Both the position numbers and the translations under genes were made by a program. From the NCBI RefSeq assembly GCF_000225505.1, contig NZ_BACI01000002.1:143989-207988 (forward strand): DNA of 64,000 nt. Reading direction: 5' to 3'. The notes under the pieces are model-generated. The model searched no databases. It saw only the letters and a list, made by a program, of their open reading frames with translations, and was not told the DNA's origin. This document shows, one piece after another, positions 47,540 to 60,445 of the stretch. The first letter of the stretch is position 1. The number at the start of each line of letters is the position of its first letter. The DNA is from Gordonia alkanivorans NBRC 16433 (GTDB lineage: Bacteria > Actinomycetota > Actinomycetes > Mycobacteriales > Mycobacteriaceae).

Positions 47540-47995
47540 ATGACCGGTACCACCCACTACCGCGCTCCCGAGGGGTTCGACAACGTCTTCAACCGCACCG
47601 TTCGCTGGCTCGCCGACCACGGCGTCAACCTCGCCGGCGCGCAGAACCTCACCGTTCCCGGCCGCCGGACCGGCAAGCTGCAGACCGTCCCCGTCAACGT
47701 CCTGCGATTCGACGGCGGGGACTACCTCGTCTCGCCGCGCGGCAACACCCAGTGGGCCCGGAACGCACGCGCCGCCGAGACCGTCGAACTCCGGCGCGGT
47801 CGTAGTCGGACCGTGGTGGCCCTCACCGAGGTCGACGCCGACCGGCGCCCGCCGATCATCGGCGAATACCTGCGCAAGTGGGGCTGGGAGGTCGGCCGCT
47901 TCCTGCCGGAAGGGCTCGACGCCAAGCCGTCCGACGCCGACCTCGCCGCACACGCCGGATCGATCCCGGTCTTCGCGATCACATCCGCCGACTAG
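47540..47995 (+). CDS. Nitroreductase-family deazaflavin (F420)-dependent oxidoreductase
   Basis: A 151-residue DDN/FDOR-type protein (split beta-barrel). Family blocks are LTVPGRRTGKLQTVPVNVLRFDGGDYLVSPRG (GRxSGxxRxxP-type cofactor phosphate site) and TQWARNARAAETVELRRGR. Such proteins use F420H2 to reduce quinones or xenobiotics, or only bind the cofactor. The membrane-association helix of Ddn is weak: RTVRWLADHGV. ATG 47540 has GAAAGGG upstream. It is controlled by the divergent TetR gene, so it is probably induced by a small molecule. Confidence 0.85.
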   Translation: MTGTTHYRAPEGFDNVFNRTVRWLADHGVNLAGAQNLTVPGRRTGKLQTVPVNVLRFDGGDYLVSPRGNTQWARNARAAETVELRRGRSRTVVALTEVDADRRPPIIGEYLRKWGWEVGRFLPEGLDAKPSDADLAAHAGSIPVFAITSAD

Positions 47996-48021
47996 CGGGT
48001 TTCGCCGTCACGTCTGCTCAC

Positions 48022-48035
48022 TAGACTCGGACGGG
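48022..48035 (+). promoter_or_regulatory. Leaderless promoter of dinB
   Basis: A -10 TAGACT at 48022-48027 is 7 nt from GTG 48035, with no Shine-Dalgarno sequence. No LexA box is visible here. Confidence 0.5.
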
Positions 48036-49594
48036 TGGTGCGCCCCGATTCCGACTCGACGATCGCGGACGGATCATCCGTACCCGAACGGTGGGTGACC
48101 GGCGGAGGGTCGGGCGGGGCGCCGGCCGGTGCCGATTCCGAACGCGGCGCACGCTGGGTGATGCATCTCGACATGGACGCCTTCTTCGCCTCGGTCGAAC
48201 AACTCACCCGTCCGACGCTGCGCGGTCGCCCGGTGCTCGTGGGCGGTTCCGGAGGTCGGGGAGTGGTGGCCGGAGCGAGCTACGAGGCCCGGGTGTTCGG
48301 TGCCAGGTCGGCGATGCCGATGCATCAGGCCCGACGCCTCATCGGCCCGACCGGCGTCGTGGTGCCCCCTCGCGGCGCGGTCTACGGCAAGGTCAGCAAG
48401 CGGGTGTTCCGGCTTGTGCGCGAAGCGGTTCCGGTGATCGAGACGCTCTCCTTCGACGAGGCGTTCGCAGAACCGGCCGAACTCGCCGGGGCCACCGTGG
48501 CGCAGGCGCGCGAGTTCGCCGAGCAGGTGCGCGCCCGCATCCGCACCGAGTGCGGGCTCGCCGCGTCGGTCGGCTTCGGCAGCGGCAAGCAGCTCGCCAA
48601 GATCGCCTCGGGAATGGCGAAACCCGATGGCGTGATGGTGATCCCGCCGTCGGGCGAGATCGAGTTCCTGCACGGACTGCCGGTGCGCAAGCTGTGGGGG
48701 ATCGGTCCGGTCTCGGGTGATCGCCTCGCACGCCTGGGAATCGACACCATCGGAGACCTCGCGCGGATGTCGACCGTCGAGGTCGCCTCGGTGCTCGGCG
48801 CCACCGTCGGACCTGCACTGCACCGGCTCGCCCAGGGCGTCGACGACCGGCCGGTCGCCGAACGCGCCTCGGCCAAACAGATCAGCGCCGAGTCGACGTT
48901 CGCCGAGGACATCGTCGACCTCGACGAACTACGCAAGGCGATCCGCAAGGCCGCCACCGACGCACATCGTCGGCTGCTCAAGGACGGACGCGGCGCGCGC
49001 ACGGTGGTGCTGAAGCTCAAACGCTCCGACATGTCGATCCTCACCCGGTCGGCGACCACCGCCGCGGCCACCACCGACTTCGACGACCTCGAGCGAACGG
49101 CCCAGCGTCTGGCCCTCGACCCGCGCACCGTCGGAGCGATACGTCTTGTGGGCGTGGGGTTCTCCGGTCTCAGTGCGGTGCAGCAGTACGCGCTGTTCGA
49201 CGATCTCGACGCCGCGCCGGACGAGACGACCCACCACGACACCGCCTCCGCGGGTGGCGCGGCGAGCCCGTCGTCGGACTCCGGCGGCATCGTGGAGGTG
49301 TCGGAGACCGTGCACGATACGACCGTCGACACCGAGTCACCCGAACCCGTGCGGTTCGCCCCGGGCGGAAATCCGCAGAGCCGTGCGCCGTTTGCGCCGG
49401 GCGCCGACGTGACCCATCCCGAGTTCGGGCACGGCTGGGTACAGGGGAGTGGGCACGGCGTCGTCACCGTCCGCTTCGAGACCCGCACCACCGGCCCCGG
49501 GCGCACCCGCACCTTCGGCGTCGACGATCCCGATCTACGGCCCGCCGACCCGCTCGACAGCCTCGAGTGGGACCTTGGCGCCGACGACGAGTGA
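48035..49594 (+). CDS. dinB: Y-family DNA polymerase IV (DinX/DinB1-like)
   Basis: A 519-residue translesion polymerase. A ~40-residue Gly/Ser-rich extension precedes the palm: [13 protein letters not shown] (Asp46, Asp48) and the second catalytic motif SFDEAF (139-144). The finger motif [14 protein letters not shown], the helix-hairpin-helix [17 protein letters not shown] and the little finger follow. QQYALFDD near residue 390 is a beta-clamp-binding peptide. The final ~100 residues, after a Ser/Thr-rich linker, form an extra beta-rich domain ([18 protein letters not shown]) seen in actinobacterial homologues. The position between ileS and ansA matches M. tuberculosis dinX. Confidence 0.93.
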   Translation: MVRPDSDSTIADGSSVPERWVTGGGSGGAPAGADSERGARWVMHLDMDAFFASVEQLTRPTLRGRPVLVGGSGGRGVVAGASYEARVFGARSAMPMHQARRLIGPTGVVVPPRGAVYGKVSKRVFRLVREAVPVIETLSFDEAFAEPAELAGATVAQAREFAEQVRARIRTECGLAASVGFGSGKQLAKIASGMAKPDGVMVIPPSGEIEFLHGLPVRKLWGIGPVSGDRLARLGIDTIGDLARMSTVEVASVLGATVGPALHRLAQGVDDRPVAERASAKQISAESTFAEDIVDLDELRKAIRKAATDAHRRLLKDGRGARTVVLKLKRSDMSILTRSATTAAATTDFDDLERTAQRLALDPRTVGAIRLVGVGFSGLSAVQQYALFDDLDAAPDETTHHDTASAGGAASPSSDSGGIVEVSETVHDTTVDTESPEPVRFAPGGNPQSRAPFAPGADVTHPEFGHGWVQGSGHGVVTVRFETRTTGPGRTRTFGVDDPDLRPADPLDSLEWDLGADDE

Positions 49595-49619
49595 ACGTCG
49601 CGGGAGCGCCAGTGCCACA

Positions 49620-50594
49620 TCACTTCCCGGATGCGGAGAAGAACTCGGCGATCGTCTCGGGACTCGCCTTGGCGGTGAGCAGTGCGATCAGTGCCATGCG
49701 GGCCTGCGGCGCACGCAGCCACGGCGACACGATCGCGCCGGCGCGATGCAGATCGACGGCGCCCCCGCCGCCGCCGTAGGTCGCCGACACCTCGCCGTAG
49801 GGCACCCGGCTCGTCACCACGACGGTCACGCCGTGGGTGACGGCGAGCGCGACCTCGGCGGTGATGTCCGGGTGGGTGTTCCCCGAGCCCGTCGCGGCGA
49901 GCACGATGCCCGCGGCGTTCTGCGCGACCGCCGCCGCTATCAGACCGGGGGACACCCCGGGATACAGCGCGAAGAGGTCGACCCGGGCGGTCCGGCCGAG
50001 CGGGATCTCGTCGGTCAGCACCGGACGCGGCAGATCGGTGCGCACCGAGTCGAAGGCGACAGCGTCGGACGTCGACACCTTGAACAGCCCGCGCGCCGGC
50101 AGGATGCGACCGCCGGCCGCCACCAGGACGCCGCGGCCCCGATTTTCGGGATCGCCGACCGCGGCCAGTGCGGCGGCCAGGTTGCGCGGACCGTCCGCAT
50201 CGGGGCGGTCGGCCGGCAACTGGGCGCCGGTGAACACGACCGGCCGCGAGTCGACACAGTAGAGATCGGCGAGGAACGCCGTCTCCTCCATCGTGTCGGT
50301 GCCGTGGGTGACCACGACTCCGGCGACCTCCGGGTCGGCGAGGGCGTCGGCGATCCCCCGCACCACCGCGAGTTGGTCGGCCACGGTCATCGCCGAACTG
50401 TCCACCGACATCAGATCGACGGTGCGGACGGCTTCCATCCCGGCGTTCCCGGCCCCGGTGTTCGAGGCTGCTGACAGCAGGTCGTCGGCGCCGAGCGCGG
50501 GCACGGCACCGTCGGTCGTGGTCTGCGCGGCGATGGTGCCGCCGGTGGTGATCAGCACGGTCGTCGACGGACCGGGCGGGGGAGAAGCGGACAT
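49620..50594 (-). CDS. ansA: L-asparaginase
   Basis: A 324-residue type I/II asparaginase hydrolysing L-asparagine to aspartate and ammonia. The two catalytic threonine motifs are ITTGGTIAAQ (residues ~15-24) and VVTHGTDTMEETAF (Thr-His-Gly-Thr-Asp), with TGAQLPADRPDADGPRNL following. No signal peptide is seen, so a cytoplasmic location is likely. ATG 50594 is preferred over TTG 50603. Its end faces the end of dinB. The gene order dinX-ansA-lspA is that of M. tuberculosis Rv1537-Rv1539. Confidence 0.93.
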   Translation of the reverse strand: MSASPPPGPSTTVLITTGGTIAAQTTTDGAVPALGADDLLSAASNTGAGNAGMEAVRTVDLMSVDSSAMTVADQLAVVRGIADALADPEVAGVVVTHGTDTMEETAFLADLYCVDSRPVVFTGAQLPADRPDADGPRNLAAALAAVGDPENRGRGVLVAAGGRILPARGLFKVSTSDAVAFDSVRTDLPRPVLTDEIPLGRTARVDLFALYPGVSPGLIAAAVAQNAAGIVLAATGSGNTHPDITAEVALAVTHGVTVVVTSRVPYGEVSATYGGGGGAVDLHRAGAIVSPWLRAPQARMALIALLTAKASPETIAEFFSASGK

Positions 50595-50784
50595 GGTCGT
50601 CAAGCCTCACGGCAGGCCGCCGAACCGTCAAGCCTCGAGCGGCGCGGCGTGGAACCGGGATCATCCGCCTGCGTTTGGCATAGTGGTGTGGGTTGTCGCC
50701 GGGCCCGACCCGGCAGACCCCATCGGCGAGTCATGGGAGAGCGCCACGGCGCGCCCACGTCCACAGACATAGTGAGGGAGATCG

Positions 50785-51324
50785 TTGAAGTATCGGAAGT
50801 TTCTTGGCGCGACCATGATCGCGGCCGCATTGATGACCGGTGTCGCAGCCTGCGGTGGCGACGACAGCGACGCACCGCCCGCCCCGACCCTGACCAGCAC
50901 CGCGGATGCCGGTGCCGGTGCCGCCGGTGGTGACACCGAGTCCGAGATCACCAACGACAGCAAGCCGCCGTCGATCGCGGCTCTCAACGAGCTCGTGGAC
51001 ACCGCCGTCGACCCGAAGATCCCGAGCAAGGACAAGATCGTCCTCGTCGAGGGTTCGGAGAAGGACCCGGCCATCTTCGAGGAGCTGGTCAACGCCCGCG
51101 CGGAGAACTCCGACGTCGACTGGGTCCTGGTGAACCCGGTCATCAGCGCCGGCCCGAACAAGGCCCGCGTCAAGGTTCGCATCGAGACCGCCGGCAACCC
51201 GCCGACCAACGCCGAGTCGACCATCGTCTTCGACGACGGCCGCTGGAAGCTCTCCAACCAGACCGTGTGCAACCTGCTCGGCCTCTACCAGGTCAAGAGC
51301 GCGATGTGCACCCCGGCGAGCTAG
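50785..51324 (+). CDS. MTB12-like secreted lipoprotein
   Basis: A 179-residue exported protein. The signal sequence MKYRKFLGATMIAAALMTGVAAC ends in a lipobox VAAC (Cys23), followed by a Gly/Asp/Ala-rich linker. The domain from ~60 (IAALNELVDTAVDPKI to RWKLSNQTVCNLLGL) resembles the low-molecular-weight antigen MTB12/CFP-2 fold of mycobacteria, of unknown function. Two further cysteines (in TVCNLLG and SAMCTPAS) could form a disulfide. The start is TTG 50785 with GAGGGAG upstream. A strong terminator follows. Confidence 0.75.
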   Translation: MKYRKFLGATMIAAALMTGVAACGGDDSDAPPAPTLTSTADAGAGAAGGDTESEITNDSKPPSIAALNELVDTAVDPKIPSKDKIVLVEGSEKDPAIFEELVNARAENSDVDWVLVNPVISAGPNKARVKVRIETAGNPPTNAESTIVFDDGRWKLSNQTVCNLLGLYQVKSAMCTPAS

Positions 51325-51349
51325 CCGGACCGTTCGGCTGACCCCGGAG

Positions 51350-51390
51350 AACCGGGTTGTCCTCACCGCCAGGTGACGGACAACCCGGTT
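51350..51390. terminator. Bidirectional terminator between convergent genes
   Basis: AACCGGGTTGTCC (51350-51362) pairs perfectly with 51378-51390. An inner TCAC/GTGA stem (51363-51366 with 51373-51376) extends it around CGCCAG. TTTTCTGT overlaps the 3' side, so it works best for the plus-strand MTB12-like gene. The minus-strand lipoprotein stop lies inside the stem. Confidence 0.85.
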
Positions 51391-52307
51391 TTCTGTACCA
51401 GGGGACGCGACGGGTCGGCCCCGACGAGTTCCCGCGCACCGGTGTAGGTCAGCTGACCGCCGACCGGCAGGCCGCGTGACAGGTCGATCTCGACCGTCCC
51501 GCCGCCCTCGGAACTGAAGCGGCTGATGGTGAGGGTGTCGCTGCCGCCCGGGATGGCGAAGACGGAGTTCACCGGGGTCTCCTCGGCGGAGAACTGGATG
51601 GTGAGACGGTTGCCGTCCCACGCCGACAGACGCGCGTCGATCGTCTGCGTGACCGTCGCGGCGGCTGAGATGACACGTTCGGTGCGCCATCGCGCACCCA
51701 CCGCGATCGGTTCGGTCGGCAGTGCGATGGAGGTGTTCAACGCCGTCACCAGGGACTGCTCGACTGCCAGGCGCGCTTCCTGGCCCGCCTGCTCGGGCGG
51801 GGCGAGACGCAACGCGACCGGCGCGAGTCCGGGCCCGGTGGTCAGGCCGGCCTTCGTGCCCGCCATCGCCGGCAGTTGTCCGTTGAGGGACGCGTCCGGA
51901 GACGTCACGGTGCCCAGTTCGAGTTCCAGCTCCGATTTCTCGGCGCACGAGAACCGGGCGGTCATCGGGGTCTCGACGGTCTCGGCGTCCGTCGACCCCG
52001 GTGAGGCGACGTCGGAGGTCGTCACGAGCGTCACCGTCTGAGCCGACGTGGTGTCGGGAGCGGGAGCGGCCACCCGACGCTCGCCCTCACCCGGGTCGAC
52101 CAGGGTGACCGTGGCCCCCGCGATCGGCACCGGCGCCGCTCCGGCCGCACGGGAGGGCGATTCGTTCGCGCAACCGGCAGCCGTCGCCGAACTGGCGCCC
52201 GGGGCGTCGTCGGACTCCGACGAGCACCCCGCGACCAGCACGGATACCGCCGCGATGACGGTGCACGAGGACACAACGGACCGGAGGAGACGACGATGCG
52301 AGGACAC
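51363..52307 (-). CDS. Lipoprotein of unknown function
   Basis: A 314-residue exported lipoprotein. The signal sequence starts [15 protein letters not shown], and the lipobox is LVAGC followed by SSESDD. The mature part is Thr/Ala/Glu-rich with repeated beta-strand patterns and blocks such as [19 protein letters not shown] and [18 protein letters not shown]; it recalls DUF6263-type proteins, but I am not certain. GTG 52307 is favoured by a leaderless -10 TACGCT (complement of 52316-52321) 8 nt upstream; the open frame extends to 52685 antisense to lspA. The neighbouring lspA encodes the enzyme that matures it. Confidence 0.75.
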   Translation of the reverse strand: MSSHRRLLRSVVSSCTVIAAVSVLVAGCSSESDDAPGASSATAAGCANESPSRAAGAAPVPIAGATVTLVDPGEGERRVAAPAPDTTSAQTVTLVTTSDVASPGSTDAETVETPMTARFSCAEKSELELELGTVTSPDASLNGQLPAMAGTKAGLTTGPGLAPVALRLAPPEQAGQEARLAVEQSLVTALNTSIALPTEPIAVGARWRTERVISAAATVTQTIDARLSAWDGNRLTIQFSAEETPVNSVFAIPGGSDTLTISRFSSEGGGTVEIDLSRGLPVGGQLTYTGARELVGADPSRPLVQKTGLSVTWR

Positions 52308-52347
52308 GGGTAGCCAGCGTATTCGACCGGTCGTGGACAATGAGGCT

Positions 52348-53031
52348 GTGGATGACCAACCCCTGACGGATTCCGGCAACGCGGATCCGCACGGCGCCGA
52401 TTCTCCGGACGCCGACCGCGATCGAGTCCCGTCGGACGACGCGACCCCCGCACGACGCTTCTCCAAGGTGACCGCAGCGGTCCTCGGCGTCGCGCTCGTC
52501 GTCATCGGGCTGGACCTGCTGACCAAGATCATCGCCGTCGCGGCGCTCGACCCGCAGCGCCCGGTCCAGATCATCGGCGACGTCGTCACCCTGCGACTCG
52601 TACGCAACAGCGGGGCCGCCTTCTCGCTGGCCTCGGGATACACGTGGGTCCTGACGATCATCGCGCTCGTCGTCGTGGTGGTCATCGTCCGCTACAGCAG
52701 CAGGCTGAAGTCCTGGGGATGGGCGATCGGTCTGGCTCTCGTGCTCGGCGGGGCGATCGGCAACCTGATCGACCGCATCTTCCGCGCCCCGGCACCGCTC
52801 CAGGGTCACGTCGTCGACTTCGTCTCGGTCGGCTGGTGGCCGGTGTTCAACGTGGCGGATTCCGCCGTGGTCTGCGGGGCGATCCTGCTGGTGGCACTGT
52901 CGGCGCTGGGCTTCGACTACGACGGCAGCCGGACCGGTTGGGCCGCCCGCCGTGACCGGCACGCGGCCGAGCGCACCGGCCCCGAGAACGACGGCCCCGA
53001 CAACAACCAGAACGGGGACACCAATGCGTGA
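52348..53031 (+). CDS. lspA: Lipoprotein signal peptidase (signal peptidase II)
   Basis: A ~227-residue four-helix membrane aspartyl protease that removes lipoprotein signal peptides after lipidation. The first helix contains [16 protein letters not shown], the first catalytic Asp lies in [11 protein letters not shown], the second in [27 protein letters not shown] is the conserved second-helix region. A ~40-residue polar N-terminus and a ~45-residue hydrophilic C-terminus make it longer than E. coli LspA (~164). GTG 52348 is chosen; GTG 52333 is five codons upstream. The last 8 nt overlap the pseudouridine synthase gene. Confidence 0.93.
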   Translation: MDDQPLTDSGNADPHGADSPDADRDRVPSDDATPARRFSKVTAAVLGVALVVIGLDLLTKIIAVAALDPQRPVQIIGDVVTLRLVRNSGAAFSLASGYTWVLTIIALVVVVVIVRYSSRLKSWGWAIGLALVLGGAIGNLIDRIFRAPAPLQGHVVDFVSVGWWPVFNVADSAVVCGAILLVALSALGFDYDGSRTGWAARRDRHAAERTGPENDGPDNNQNGDTNA

Positions 53032-53950
53032 ATCGCGTGTCGTACCGGTACCCGACGGGCTCGACGGCATGCGCGTCGACGCCGGTGTCTCCCGGATGCT
53101 GGGCCTGTCGCGGACCGTCGTGGCCACCCTGGCCGAGGAGGGCGACGTCATGGTCGACGGCGTCGTCGTCGGCAAGTCACACAAGCTCGCCGCGGGTACC
53201 CTCCTGCACGTCACGCTGCCCGAGCCCGACGAGCCGCTGCGGATCGAACCGACCCCGGTGGAGGACCTCGAGGTCATCTATCACGACTCCGACATCGTCG
53301 TCGTCGACAAGCCGGTCGGCGTGGCCGCGCATCCCTCGCTCGGCTGGAGCGGTCCCACCGTCATCGGCGCGCTGGCCGCCGCCGGATTCCGCATCTCGAC
53401 CTCCGGCGCGCACGAACGCCAGGGGATCGTCCACCGGCTCGACGTCGGGACCTCCGGCGTCATGGTCGTCGCCGTGTCCGAACGCGCCTACACGCTGCTG
53501 AAGCGGGCGTTCAAGCAGCGGACCGTCCACAAGGGCTACCACGCTCTCGTCCAGGGGCATCTCGACCCGCCGTCGGGCACCATCGACGCACCGATCGGCC
53601 GTCACCGGGGCAACGACTGGAAGTTCGCGGTGACCGCGAACGGCAAGCCGAGCATCACCCACTACGACACCCTCGAGATGTTCGCCGCGGCGTCGTTGAT
53701 CGACGTCCACCTCGAAACCGGTCGCACACATCAGATCCGCGTCCACTTCTCGGCGCTGCACCATCCGTGCTGCGGTGATCCGACCTACGGTGCCGATCCG
53801 GTCCTGGCCAAAAAGCTCGGTCTCGAACGGCAGTGGCTGCACGCGCGGACGCTGCGTTTCGCCCACCCCGCGGACGGCCGCACGGTCGAGTTCAGCTCGG
53901 AGTACCCCGAGGACCTCCAGCACGCGCTCGACGTGCTGCGCGACTCCTGA
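53024..53950 (+). CDS. RluD-like 23S rRNA pseudouridine synthase (Rv1540-like)
   Basis: A 308-residue pseudouridine synthase of the RluA/RluD family. An S4 RNA-binding domain at the N-terminus ([37 protein letters not shown]) precedes the catalytic domain with [12 protein letters not shown] (catalytic Asp), [12 protein letters not shown] and the C-terminal [21 protein letters not shown] 53024 lies inside the end of lspA, so the two are coupled. The target uridines are assumed from family: helix 69 of 23S rRNA for RluD. Confidence 0.92.
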   Translation: MRESRVVPVPDGLDGMRVDAGVSRMLGLSRTVVATLAEEGDVMVDGVVVGKSHKLAAGTLLHVTLPEPDEPLRIEPTPVEDLEVIYHDSDIVVVDKPVGVAAHPSLGWSGPTVIGALAAAGFRISTSGAHERQGIVHRLDVGTSGVMVVAVSERAYTLLKRAFKQRTVHKGYHALVQGHLDPPSGTIDAPIGRHRGNDWKFAVTANGKPSITHYDTLEMFAAASLIDVHLETGRTHQIRVHFSALHHPCCGDPTYGADPVLAKKLGLERQWLHARTLRFAHPADGRTVEFSSEYPEDLQHALDVLRDS

Positions 53951-54026
53951 CCGACTTGCCGGATCCGGGCGGGCGAGGACGGCATTCGTTCGGTCGTCAA
54001 CCGGCGACATCACCGGACAACTCGCC

Positions 54027-54039
54027 TAGATTGAGAGGG
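54027..54039 (+). promoter_or_regulatory. Leaderless promoter of the Ser/Thr kinase gene
   Basis: A -10 TAGATT at 54027-54032 ends 7 nt before GTG 54039; the 6-nt spacer GAGAGG resembles a Shine-Dalgarno but is too close to the start to act as one. Confidence 0.5.
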
Positions 54040-55376
54040 TGTTCGAGCCTGGAACGGTGATCGCCGGGTACCGCGTCGAGCGACTGCTCGGCAGCGGTGG
54101 AATGGGCGCTGTCTTCCTCGCCCGGCACCCCGAGCTCCCCAGGTACGACGCCCTGAAGGTGCTGAAGGACTCGGCGGGCCTGACCGACAACAACTTCCGT
54201 CGCCGCTTCCTCCGTGAGGCCGAGGTGGCGGCGACGCTGGACCACCCCAACATCGTCACCGTCTTCAACCGTGGCCGGGCAACGGTCCCCAGCGCGTCGA
54301 GGTCCGGCCAGTCGGACCTGCTCTGGATCGCGATGCAGTACGTGCCGGGTACCGACTGTGCCCGCGAACTGAACGCCATCGGACGGTTCACGCCGCCGCG
54401 GGTCGCCCACATCGTGTCGCAGGTCGCGCGCGGTATCGACCACGCCAACCGGCGCGGCCTCACACACCGCGACGTCAAACCCGGCAACATCCTCCTCGCC
54501 GAGGTCGACGAGGACTCGACGGTCGACGAGCAGCGGGTGCTGCTGACCGACTTCGGCGTCGCCAAGATCTCCGACGAGACCGAGGCCCTCACATCTGTCG
54601 GCACCGTGCTCGCGACCCTGTCCTACGCCTCACCCGAACAGCTCATGGGACGGACGCTCGACGGCCGCAGCGACCAGTACTCGCTGGCGGCGTCCACCTT
54701 CCACCTGCTCACCGGTCGCGTCCCGTTCGACGACCGGGACACCGGAGCGGTCATCGGCGCACACCTCAAGGAACCGGTGCCGCGCGCATCCGAACTCGTC
54801 CCCGGCCTGCCGCCGGCGGTCGACGCCGTGATCTCGAGGGCGATGGCGAAGACGCCCGAGGAACGGTTCGCGAACTGTCGCGAGTTCGCCGAGGCGCTGA
54901 CGGTGAGTGTTCGGCCCGCGCAACCGCCGTCGGTGTCCGACGCCGAGGCCGTCACCGTGCGCGGACTCTCGCCCCGACCGGTCTCGCGGAACCATCCCGT
55001 CCCGATGCCGGCGACACGTCGCCCGGGTCCGCCCCCGGCTCCGGGACGTCCGGCGTACCGCGGTCCGTCGCCGGCCCCGCCCGGCGGAGAGGCCACCCGG
55101 CGGGCCGCACCCCGGCCGAACCCGAACCGACAGCGACAGGAGCGTCCGACGCCGTCCCGTCCGGCCACCGGCGCGGACCCCGCCGTGTGGCAGCACCCGC
55201 CGTCCGGCCCGCACCGCCAGACCAACGATCACCTCCGGGCCGCCGGGTCGGGGCCGATGGACCGGCCCCGGGCGGTCCGCCGTTCCCGGGCGCGACGATG
55301 TCCTCCGGCGGTCCGAGCCGGTCGAATCCGAACCGCCTGCCCCTGGTGCTGGCCGGGGTCGCGGCGGTGCTGCTGA
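54039..55376 (+). CDS. Ser/Thr protein kinase with apparent C-terminal frameshift
   Basis: As read, 445 residues. The kinase domain (1-~290) is complete: LLGSGGMGAVFLA glycine loop, ALKVLKD ATP lysine, HRDVKPGNILL catalytic loop, LTDFGVAKI (DFG), and SPEQ at the activation segment end. A Pro/Arg-rich linker follows. The expected single transmembrane helix is not in this frame; the reading ends in an Arg/Cys-rich segment. In the frame at 55187-55411, with its own stop, the sequence RLPLVLAGVAAVLLILIVLV is a perfect anchor. So a frameshift, real or a sequencing error, probably lies between ~55180 and ~55330. No sensor domain would follow even if it were repaired. Confidence 0.8.
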   Translation: MFEPGTVIAGYRVERLLGSGGMGAVFLARHPELPRYDALKVLKDSAGLTDNNFRRRFLREAEVAATLDHPNIVTVFNRGRATVPSASRSGQSDLLWIAMQYVPGTDCARELNAIGRFTPPRVAHIVSQVARGIDHANRRGLTHRDVKPGNILLAEVDEDSTVDEQRVLLTDFGVAKISDETEALTSVGTVLATLSYASPEQLMGRTLDGRSDQYSLAASTFHLLTGRVPFDDRDTGAVIGAHLKEPVPRASELVPGLPPAVDAVISRAMAKTPEERFANCREFAEALTVSVRPAQPPSVSDAEAVTVRGLSPRPVSRNHPVPMPATRRPGPPPAPGRPAYRGPSPAPPGGEATRRAAPRPNPNRQRQERPTPSRPATGADPAVWQHPPSGPHRQTNDHLRAAGSGPMDRPRAVRRSRARRCPPAVRAGRIRTACPWCWPGSRRCC

Positions 55377-55530
55377 TCCTGATCGTTCTCGTGTTCGTCG
55401 TGGCGTTGTAACCCCGACGTGTCGGCGTGTGCGAGGCGGACATGGTGTCACAGCCGCCCCATTCGTCACGGCCCGGAGTGCCTTCCGGTGGGTGTCGGTG
55501 CGCGCGCCTAAAGTAGACCCGGACTCGGCG

Positions 55531-55578
55531 ACCGGCGAGTACGAAGACCGGCGAGCACAGCAACCAGCGAGCACAGAA
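55531..55578 (+). repeat. Three 16-nt repeats in the dnaE1 leader
   Basis: ACCGGCGAGTAC, ACCGGCGAGCAC and ACCAGCGAGCAC begin at 55531, 55547 and 55563, exactly 16 nt apart, and end 9 nt before the dnaE1 GTG. A TAAAGT -10 candidate lies just upstream at ~55509. Confidence 0.7.
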
Positions 55579-55586
55579 GAGGCACC

Positions 55587-59129
<3,543 letters not shown>

Positions 59130-59187
59130 CACCGGGGCGCCCGACACCATAGTTTCGGCCCGCCGAACATTTCTCTTCGACAGGCGC

Positions 59188-59193
59188 TATACT
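59188..59193 (+). promoter_or_regulatory. -10 element before the small membrane protein
   Basis: TATACT at 59188-59193 is a good actinobacterial -10; no clear -35 is found 16-18 nt upstream. It lies 47 nt before the ATG at 59241. Confidence 0.5.
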
Positions 59194-59240
59194 CGACGGC
59201 ACGTCCAGTCACGCCCAGCCGTCGAGGGGAGTGTTCGCAG

Positions 59241-59510
59241 ATGACCACGATGATCGGCATCAACGCGCACCGTCCGGTTCGGCGTGCGCACCGCACGGTC
59301 GAGGTCTTCGGTGTCGACTGGCCCGCTCACAAAGCCCATGCCGTTCTCGCGGGAGTCGCCACCGCCGTCGTGACCCTGCTGATCTTCGGATCGTTGCAGG
59401 CCACTGCGTGGGTGACGGCGGTGGCGGTCCTCGCGGTGTGGTGGGGTGGGCGCTACCTGCCCGGGAACGCGGCCGTCGCACCCCGGTCGAATCCGCCGGG
59501 GATCTCGTAG
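59241..59510 (+). CDS. Small membrane protein of unknown function
   Basis: An 89-residue protein. A basic stretch (HRPVRRAHRTVEVFG) is followed by two transmembrane helices (HAVLAGVATAVVTLLIFGSL and ATAWVTAVAVLAVWWGGRYL) and a short Pro/Asn-rich tail. No homologue is recognised. It follows dnaE1 on the same strand but has its own -10 candidate. Its last 58 nt overlap the tail of the opposing beta-propeller gene, an unusual tail-to-tail overlap in which both frames look coding to the end. Confidence 0.6.
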   Translation: MTTMIGINAHRPVRRAHRTVEVFGVDWPAHKAHAVLAGVATAVVTLLIFGSLQATAWVTAVAVLAVWWGGRYLPGNAAVAPRSNPPGIS

Positions 59511-60445
59511 ATCCGTCCGTCGAATCCGGCCCGGTACAGACGTCCGGTCGAGAAGCCGCGGTCGCCGCGGCCGTAGGAGAGCACGCTCGACGTCGGCAGT
59601 CCGCTCGCCAGCACGCAGTAGCGTCCGGGCGAGGTGATCCGGACGATCTCACCGGTCGCGTTGAACGGCACGACCGGCCGGTCGCGGGAATCGAGCGTCA
59701 GTCCATCCGGAGTCGACGGTGCACCCACACCGAGCAGGCTCTGCACCACCCGCGGGTTCGTCGTCGAGATGCGGCTGACGCCCGGGTTCACGAAGGTGCG
59801 CGAGACGTAGAGCCAGCGATCGTCGCGGCTCAGGACCGCGCCGTTGGCGCTCGGCAGTGCACCCCACGCGGCGTTCACCGCGCCGCCCGGTGAGACCCGT
59901 CCGATGAGATTGCCGAAGTCGTTGGTGGCGTAGACGTTTCCGCTCGCCGCCACATCCATCCCGTTCGCTGCGGACAGTCCGGTCACCCAGGGCCGGAACG
60001 CGCGGGTGTTGACATCCAGGCGGCCGATGGACGCATGGCGCAGGGCGTCGCCGACGATGACGCGGGGGTCGGCGCCGTAACCGACCAGCAGGGTTCCGCC
60101 GGGAGTCCAGGTGAGCGCACCCGCACCGTTACCGCCGGGCACTCGCGCGATCGGGACCGCAGGCGCACCCGGCCCGTTCAACCGGAAGACGCGACCGGAG
60201 ATGAGGTCGGTGGTGTAGAGCCGTCCACCGGCGTCGACCGTGAGACCTTCGAGCGCGGCGCCGGGAACGACACCGACGAGTCGGGCGGGAGCGGCTCCCG
60301 GGCACTGCGGCGCCGCGGAGGCGGGGGCGGGACCGACCGCCGTGGCGAGACCCAGCGCCATGGCCGCGGACGCCGCGCCGGCGGCGATCCGGGTGAGGCG
60401 TGAGGTACGCCGGGATCGGCGCGGAGAGGGCTGGCGAGATGTCAT
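59453..60445 (-). CDS. Secreted SMP-30/gluconolactonase-like beta-propeller protein
   Basis: A 330-residue exported protein. The signal peptide has a basic start ([17 protein letters not shown]) and a hydrophobic core ending ASA-A (AMALGLATAVGPAPASAAP). The mature part repeats beta-propeller strand motifs: GLTVDAGGRLYTTDLISGRVFRL, GMDVAASGNVYATNDFGNLIGRV, GAVLSRDDRWLYVSRTF and GLTLDSRDRPVV, typical of SMP-30/strictosidine-synthase-like propellers. No enzymatic activity can be assigned; many members bind calcium or sugars. ATG 60445 has AGGGAG upstream on the minus strand. It is divergent from ilvA. Confidence 0.82.
   Translation of the reverse strand: MTSRQPSPRRSRRTSRLTRIAAGAASAAMALGLATAVGPAPASAAPQCPGAAPARLVGVVPGAALEGLTVDAGGRLYTTDLISGRVFRLNGPGAPAVPIARVPGGNGAGALTWTPGGTLLVGYGADPRVIVGDALRHASIGRLDVNTRAFRPWVTGLSAANGMDVAASGNVYATNDFGNLIGRVSPGGAVNAAWGALPSANGAVLSRDDRWLYVSRTFVNPGVSRISTTNPRVVQSLLGVGAPSTPDGLTLDSRDRPVVPFNATGEIVRITSPGRYCVLASGLPTSSVLSYGRGDRGFSTGRLYRAGFDGRIYEIPGGFDRGATAAFPGR

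Noticed and set aside
48382..50664. 760-codon antisense frame across dinB and beyond
   Set aside because: It covers dinB antisense and the ansA region out of frame and has no domain; both real genes have clear catalytic motifs.
55531..55578. CRISPR or VNTR array in the dnaE1 leader
   Set aside because: Three 16-nt units with almost no spacer; better described as a leader repeat.
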